NCBI RefSeq assembly: GCF_020564935.1
Contig: NZ_JAJCXB010000013.1
Coordinates: forward strand, 62,001 to 126,000
DNA length: 64,000 nt
Reading direction: 5' to 3'
Source of the DNA: Streptomyces pinistramenti
Lineage (GTDB): Bacteria > Actinomycetota > Actinomycetes > Streptomycetales > Streptomycetaceae
The notes under the pieces are model-generated. The model was not told the DNA's origin and did no database searches. It worked only from the letters and a program-made list of their open reading frames with translations. A program made the position numbers and the translations under genes. Positions 59,675-64,000 of the stretch are shown here, piece after piece (the first letter of the stretch is position 1; every line of letters starts with the position of its first letter).

Positions 59675-60115
59675 ATGGACGCCGAGCAGGCCACGCTGCT
59701 CGTGCAGCTCTCCGACCGCTACGCCGACGCTCTGCCCGGCATCCGTGACCGCTCCCCGGAAGCAACGGTTCCCGTGGTGCTGCATGCGGTCCAAGCCCAC
59801 CAGTGCCACCGGCTCCTCCAGTCCGGCCCGCTGTGGCGGAAGACGTCGGGCGACGACCGCCACCCCGGGGACCGCGCGGAAGACGTCGCCGCCGCGCTCG
59901 CACTGCTGAGGGTTGCCCGCACCGACCTGGACGGCCTGGAGGCCGCAATGCCGGCCGCCCGCACCACCAGCACTCGCACCGGCAAGCCCCTGCTCACCTT
60001 CAAGCAGATCGCCGCGGCGCTCGACGTGCAATCCGAGCAGGCTGCCCAAGGCCGGTACCGCCGGAAGGTCGGCAACCTCAACAGCAGCGGCTCCGGGGCC
60101 GGCGGAACCCCGTAG
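59675..60115 (+). CDS. HTH-like hypothetical protein
   Basis: A 146-residue protein. Residues 10-80 are helical (TLLVQLSDRYADALPGIRDR, AVQAHQCHRLLQSG), then VAAALALLRVARTDLDGLEA and a short TFKQIAAALDVQSEQAAQGR segment that looks like the helix-turn-helix in Streptomyces DNA-binding proteins of this type. A Ser/Gly-rich tail ends it. ATG 59675 chosen; the frame extends upstream to 59576 without family resemblance. Function unknown. Confidence 0.6.
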   Translation: MDAEQATLLVQLSDRYADALPGIRDRSPEATVPVVLHAVQAHQCHRLLQSGPLWRKTSGDDRHPGDRAEDVAAALALLRVARTDLDGLEAAMPAARTTSTRTGKPLLTFKQIAAALDVQSEQAAQGRYRRKVGNLNSSGSGAGGTP

Positions 60116-60471
60116 ACGGCTCCCCGCGCACGCCGAGATGGTGTCCGTGCGCACCCGGCGCCTCTTCACCCCGACGGCGGGGCCGACGCCTGCACCGAAT
60201 CGTTGAGCACGGCATGGGCAAAAGTGCCCCGCGCCTGATCGTCAGCGAGCTGAACCGCGGCCGCCATGTGGAGACGGCGACCGCACTGCCGGGCGTGGTG
60301 ACCCTCATGAAGAAGCCGTTCCCCCTTCGAGGTCGACCCGGCCGGGCTCGCCCAGCCGCGGCACGGAAGCTGAGGGACACGCGAGCGCGCGCGTGGCACG
60401 CTGTCCCAGGGCCCTGCTGTCTCCCCCGTCGGTAGGGCTCTCTCATGCTCGATTCGGAGAGAGTGTGCCGG
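60116..60471. other. No intact gene seen
   Basis: A 356-bp stretch. A plus-strand frame (KSAPRLIVSELNRGRHVETA) continues an unrelated frame and has no start; it may be decayed. No strong hairpin was noticed. Confidence 0.45.
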
Positions 60472-60681
60472 TCAGAGAGCCGTGACGTTTGCCGCGGACG
60501 GACCCTTCGCGCCGCTTGTGATCTCGAATTCGACCCTCTGTCCCTCGGCGAGGGTCTTGAAGCCGTTGCCGGCAATCGCCGAGAAGTGGACGAACACGTC
60601 CTTGCTGCCGTCCTCGGGAGTGATGAAGCCGAACCCCTTGCTCTCGTTGAACCACTTGACGGCCCCCTTGAGCTTCGCCAC
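60472..60681 (-). CDS. Cold-shock protein (CspA family)
   Basis: A 69-residue OB-fold RNA chaperone that melts mRNA structure and binds single-stranded nucleic acid. RNP1 (KGFGFITP) and RNP2 (VFVHFSAI) are both intact, and the start [20 protein letters not shown] is canonical. GGGAGAGGC ribosome site precedes ATG 60681. Its dense surroundings (relics either side) suggest it lies in a mobile or rearranged area. Streptomyces carry several such genes. Confidence 0.96.
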   Translation of the reverse strand: MAKLKGAVKWFNESKGFGFITPEDGSKDVFVHFSAIAGNGFKTLAEGQRVEFEITSGAKGPSAANVTAL

Positions 60682-60757
60682 TGCCTCTCCCTTTGTCCGA
60701 TCCCTGATACCCGGCCGTGTGGCGCGGGAGTTCCTTACGTCGTGCCCGCAGAGTGGA

Positions 60758-61180
60758 TCATGCGGGCCCGGAACTGCGCGAGCAGTCGACCCAATTTCCG
60801 GCCACAGAACGGAAATAGCTCCGAGAACAGTCCATCCGTGACAGAAAATCCCGCCGGCTCACGCCGGCCACCCGCTCTCCGCCGGCTCGGTGGGCGGGGA
60901 TCTCGGCCTCGCGTCCTTTGAGGAGCAGCGGCAGCAGGGCGCGGAGGACGTCCGGGGCGGCGAGGTGCTCCACCGGCAGCGGCTCCAGCCAGTCGGCCTC
61001 CTTCGCCCATGCGTCGCGTCGCCGAGAGGGCCGTAGTGGCAGCCGGCTGCGGAGTCCCACAGCAGCAGGACGCCGTGCGGCCACGCCTTCGCGTCGGCCA
61101 CCGGCTCCAGCACGAGGTTCGGCGCCCGCGGGCCCGGGTCGCGCACGACGGTGCGCGGCTCGGTGTGGCGCTCGCCAACA
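60758..61180 (-). pseudogene. Frameshifted hypothetical gene
   Basis: On the minus strand, VVRDPGPRAPNLVLEPVADA followed by WPHGVLLLWDSAAGCHYGPL stops making sense near 61005, and a second frame continues with WAKEADWLEPLPVEHLAAPD and LRALLPLLLKGREAEIPAHR. The pieces look like one protein broken by one frameshift; the start is unclear. No family recognised. Confidence 0.45.
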
Positions 61181-61370
61181 ACGGCCGCCCGTACGGCCGT
61201 TGGTACAAGTCCTCCTACGGCAGTGAGGGCGGCACGGACTGCGTGGAAGGTGCCCGCAACGCGGTGTGGTCCACATCCGCCTCCGAGCGGAGCACGGAGG
61301 TCGACCCGCACCTCCCCTTGCCCCTGGCGGCCTGGACCCTGTTCACCCAGGAGGTCGCGGGGCGCCCCCT
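61150..61370 (+). pseudogene. DUF397-domain relic
   Basis: A plus-strand frame contains RWYKSSYGSEGGTDCVEGAR and, after a gap, PLAAWTLFTQEVAG, the start and end blocks of a DUF397 protein (the small partner of Streptomyces XRE regulators). The usual centre with VRDSK is changed, no start is visible, and no XRE gene precedes it. It overlaps the frameshifted minus-strand gene. Confidence 0.5.
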
Positions 61371-61391
61371 GCCGCGGGAGGGGGCGCCCCG
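61358..61391. terminator. 13-bp hairpin after DUF397 relic
   Basis: Arms CGGGGCGCCCCCT (61358-61370) and AGGGGGCGCCCCG (61379-61391) around an 8-nt loop. It lies 112 bp from the end of the LamG gene and may serve as its terminator on the minus strand or for the DUF397 remnant. Confidence 0.55.
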
Positions 61392-61502
61392 CTTCACCCG
61401 GCCCCAACGGTCACCGCCCCGGCCGGGTGCTGTGCGTCGCAGCCGGCCGGGGCGGGAGGACCTGCCGCTGGCTCAGTCCTGGTTCATGCCGGTTTCACCG
61501 TG

Positions 61503-64000
61503 TCAGGCGATGCCGAGGTAGTCGGCGTAGAAGTCGGTGATGGTGGCGGTGTGGGGGGTCAGTTCCGGGAGTTCGCGTGCCAGGGTGTCGCGGATCTGGC
61601 GGGTGAGTTCGGAGCGGTCCTGTACTGCCGGGTCCACGTAGGGTTCCAGGCGGCGGATGAGTTCGTAGTTGCTGGAGATGTCGGCGCTGTGCAGGGTGGT
61701 CTCCAGGGGGGTTGCTCCTTCGGGCAGGGTGGGCGGGAGTTTGCGGCTGACGAACGTGACCCGGTGCAGGATGCGCCAGCACGGCGGCCGGTGGTCGGAC
61801 TGGCGGGCCTGGCGCAGGGCCGCGGCGTTCGCGTCGGGGCTGTCGAGCCACTGCTGGTCGATGACCTTGCCGTAGAAGTCGTCGAAGTTGGCGGTGGCGG
61901 AGTCGAGGTAGAACGTCATGAACCGGTACGCGTCGACGCGGCCGGGGACCTCGACGGGCTTGCCGTCCTTGAAGACGGGGTTGGACTGGTCGTCGTACTT
62001 CTGCATGTCGCCCGGTGTGTCGACGCGGACGTCGAGACTGAACGAGCGGGTGGCCTCCTTGCTACGGGCCCGGGTGCGGCTGATGCCGCCACCGAGGGCG
62101 GCGTCCAGCTGGAGCGAGGCGCCGATGCCGAAGACCCGGACGCCGGTGGTCATGCCGAGGGAGGCCATGCCGTTGAAGCGGTAGGAGCCGGTGGTGGTTT
62201 CGGTGACGATGTCGGTGCTCTGGGTGGTCTCGGCGAAGAAGCCGCCGTCCGCGGACCAGGCATAGGTGTTGACGATGTCCCGCCGGGCGAACGCCTCGGC
62301 GTCCGCCTTGGTGGCCCGCTGGTGGGTGTCGATGTTCTGCAGCGGGCCCATGAAGCTGCTCAGCAGCGCACGGGCGCGTTCGGAGGTGGGATCGCTGGTG
62401 TGGGTCTCGGTGGAGACGCCTTCGTAATATGCCTGGCGGCGCTGGATGTCCTGGGTGATACGGCGCTTGAGGGCGTATGCCTCGGTGGGCTTGTAGTAGC
62501 TGTATTCGCCGTAGCCGTCGGCGTCCCGGTAGTCGGGGTCGGTGATCTTTCCGGTGGAGTTGTAGCCGACGCTGCCGTCGAGGGTGCCCTGCTTGGTATA
62601 GCGGGGGTTGATGGGGAACGGCAGCAGGTTCCAGTCGCGGGGGATGTCCGGGTTGGGCAGCATCCGGTAGGCGACGACGGAACCGCTGTGGGCCAGCCGC
62701 AGCGCGTACACGTCGGCGGTCTCGGACTGCACCAGGGCGTAGCCGGTGTTGACGGGCTGGAAGCGGCGTCCTCCGTCGGAGTCGATCTGCTTCTTCTCGT
62801 CGTCGGGCTCCCAGCCGCCGCTCAGCCCGATGGAGGTGGAGCGGGTGGTTTCGGTGGATTCGGACAGTTCGGTCCGGTGGCCCCAGGCGTTGGAGAAGTC
62901 CAGGGTGAGGCCGCCGTAGGCGTCGATGCCGCCCTGCACGATGGGCTTGGCGACGCCGAAGCCGAGCGGCGCGGTGATCATGAGAGTTTCGGCGTCGGCG
63001 GCGGTGCCGAGCCTGGTGGCGAGCGTGCTGTCCACGGAGGTGTCGGTGCTGGAGGACAGCGCCTGGACGACCTGATCGGCCTGGGTGAACTCGACGGAGG
63101 CGGAGTTGACGTAGCTCAGGGAGGTCAGGCGGCGGGTGGCCACCAGATTCTCCGACGGCACGGGCGGGGCGCCCTCGATATAGCCGACCAGCTGGGGGTC
63201 GAACTGGACCTGGCCGACCCACTCGGAGACGAGATCGCCGACCTTGTAACCGGTGACCAGGTTCCAGACACCGTCCTGGACGTAGACGTAGCAGCGCTTG
63301 AGGACGCCGCGCGTGGAGCCGTCGGCCAGCCGCTGCAAGTCGGCGTACTCGCAGACGGCCGGAGCAGCGGCGGACTGCTGGACAAAGGCCGGACGGCCGG
63401 TGGCGAAGGCAGGCCGGACCTCGGGGATGTCGCTGGAGATAGGGGCGGTGGACGCCACCGGTTCCGGGCGCCCCGGGCCCGGTGCGGGCAGGTCCAGATC
63501 CAGGGCGTGCGGACCGTGGTCGGCCAGGACGGTGGCCTCGGCCTCGGTGGACTCGTCGTCGAACGGGTAGTAGGCCAGCAGGTCCTGGCGCTCTCCGGTC
63601 AGTCGGCCGAAGAGGTTGTCGAGGACCTGCTCCTGGCTGCGGGCGGTACGCCAGACACGGACCTCCTCCAGGGTGCCGGTGAACGGCTCGGCCACCTTGT
63701 CGCCGTCCAGTCGGCCGCCAAGGGTGAACTGCTTTTCCCCGTAAGTCCCTTCGCTCAGGGCGTCGCCGGAGGCCGGCGGGGAGCCGGCGATCGGCTGGCC
63801 GTCGAGGTACAGGCGGAAGGTGCTGCCCAGCGGGTCCGGGTTCTTGATCCAGGCCGTGCTGTGGAGGCGGGCGGTGTGACGGCCCGCGTCGTCGGCGGCG
63901 GTGGTGCCCTCGTTCTCCTCCAGCCGCCAGCGGGCGATAAGCCCCTTGGGCCGGTCCGCGCCGTCGGCACCGGCCTCGCCGGCCGGCGCGGTGAGAGCGC
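61503..64000 (-). CDS. Large LamG-domain protein (5' truncated by window edge)
   Basis: At least 832 residues are visible; the start is beyond the right edge. The edge-side 160 residues form a LamG/concanavalin-like domain: KGLIARWRLEENEGTTAADD, STFRLYLDGQPIAGSPP, KQFTLGGRL, then EPFTGTLEEVRVWRTARSQE and LLAYYPFDDES. The last about 600 residues are a beta-rich region with a repeat-like style, including TRSTSIGLSGGWEPDDEKKQ, TTTGSYRFNGMASLGMTTGV and VRVFGIGASLQLDAALGGGI. Its alternating small/polar strands recall pore-forming or insecticidal-type toxin segments, but no family was identified. No catalytic motif. No signal sequence can be judged. Confidence 0.8.
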   Translation of the reverse strand, partial: ALTAPAGEAGADGADRPKGLIARWRLEENEGTTAADDAGRHTARLHSTAWIKNPDPLGSTFRLYLDGQPIAGSPPASGDALSEGTYGEKQFTLGGRLDGDKVAEPFTGTLEEVRVWRTARSQEQVLDNLFGRLTGERQDLLAYYPFDDESTEAEATVLADHGPHALDLDLPAPGPGRPEPVASTAPISSDIPEVRPAFATGRPAFVQQSAAAPAVCEYADLQRLADGSTRGVLKRCYVYVQDGVWNLVTGYKVGDLVSEWVGQVQFDPQLVGYIEGAPPVPSENLVATRRLTSLSYVNSASVEFTQADQVVQALSSSTDTSVDSTLATRLGTAADAETLMITAPLGFGVAKPIVQGGIDAYGGLTLDFSNAWGHRTELSESTETTRSTSIGLSGGWEPDDEKKQIDSDGGRRFQPVNTGYALVQSETADVYALRLAHSGSVVAYRMLPNPDIPRDWNLLPFPINPRYTKQGTLDGSVGYNSTGKITDPDYRDADGYGEYSYYKPTEAYALKRRITQDIQRRQAYYEGVSTETHTSDPTSERARALLSSFMGPLQNIDTHQRATKADAEAFARRDIVNTYAWSADGGFFAETTQSTDIVTETTTGSYRFNGMASLGMTTGVRVFGIGASLQLDAALGGGISRTRARSKEATRSFSLDVRVDTPGDMQKYDDQSNPVFKDGKPVEVPGRVDAYRFMTFYLDSATANFDDFYGKVIDQQWLDSPDANAAALRQARQSDHRPPCWRILHRVTFVSRKLPPTLPEGATPLETTLHSADISSNYELIRRLEPYVDPAVQDRSELTRQIRDTLARELPELTPHTATITDFYADYLGIA

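Noticed and set aside
59803-60435. 210-residue plus-strand frame
   Set aside because: Overlaps the HTH-like gene in another frame and has no recognisable content beyond a short stretch near its end.
1-64000. tRNA, rRNA, riboswitch and attachment sites
   Set aside because: No cloverleaf-like or conserved RNA sequence was recognised by eye; absence cannot be proven without a covariance search.

Overview
The window is high-GC actinobacterial DNA. Codons end almost always in G or C, starts are often GTG or TTG behind GGAGG-type ribosome sites, and the gene families (SCO5918-like protein, GH46 chitosanase, DUF6415, DUF5954, DUF6879, DUF397, PucR, AfsR-like NB-ARC protein) point to Streptomyces or a close relative such as Kitasatospora or Streptacidiphilus. 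No rRNA, tRNA or CRISPR array was seen. All assignments come from reading the sequence by eye, with no database search.

Layout. Positions 1-2 kb hold the last codons of a malate synthase, a small conserved protein and a secreted chitosanase. Positions 2-14.3 kb form a urate/glyoxylate catabolic block. Minus-strand genes encode two NCS2 purine permeases, an 8-oxoguanine/guanine deaminase-like amidohydrolase, urate oxidase, HIU hydrolase and OHCU decarboxylase, plus a small HTH regulator. Plus-strand genes encode hydroxypyruvate isomerase, tartronate semialdehyde reductase, a shortened glyoxylate carboligase-like protein and a catalase. Positions 14.3-22.8 kb are housekeeping or stress genes: a zinc-ribbon protein, two GNAT acetyltransferases, an MmcQ-like protein, two acyl-CoA synthetases with a divergent GAF-LuxR regulator, and an orphan formyltransferase. 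Positions 22.8-30.6 kb are accessory: a three-gene NB-ARC/TPR operon with DUF6879, an alpha/beta hydrolase, a broken SLOG-like gene, and an XRE/DUF6415/recombinase-like/zinc-ribbon operon. Positions 30.6-39.4 kb are the xanthine dehydrogenase block: XdhC-like maturation factor, AzgA-type permease, three Xdh subunits and a divergent PucR activator. Positions 39.7-44.6 kb carry a TPR protein, two methyltransferases, a GntR regulator and an iron-box-controlled FhuF-like reductase. Positions 44.6-53.9 kb are accessory DNA full of frameshifted relics, with an AT-richer type VII secretion (Esx) effector operon and an ankyrin gene. Positions 53.9-58.0 kb hold a secreted TAP-type peptidase, a membrane protein and a NarL-type two-component pair. 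Positions 58-64 kb contain a bacteriocin-like reading frame next to a three-TM protein, relics, a cold-shock protein and a large LamG protein that runs off the right edge.

How the genes work together. The 2-14 kb and 30-39 kb blocks together describe uptake of purines and oxidation of hypoxanthine and xanthine to urate, allantoin and, through glyoxylate, glycerate. Catalase would remove the peroxide made by urate oxidase. Allantoinase and allantoicase are not in the window. A 15-bp dyad, TCAACA-N3-TGTTGA, overlaps the -35 hexamer of both the urate operon and the catalase gene, so the two are probably co-regulated. The most unusual items are the carboligase-like protein that has lost its central domain and canonical ThDP motif, the NB-ARC operon with a short amyloid-like N-terminal motif, the shared operator, the Esx locus and the bacteriocin-like frame.
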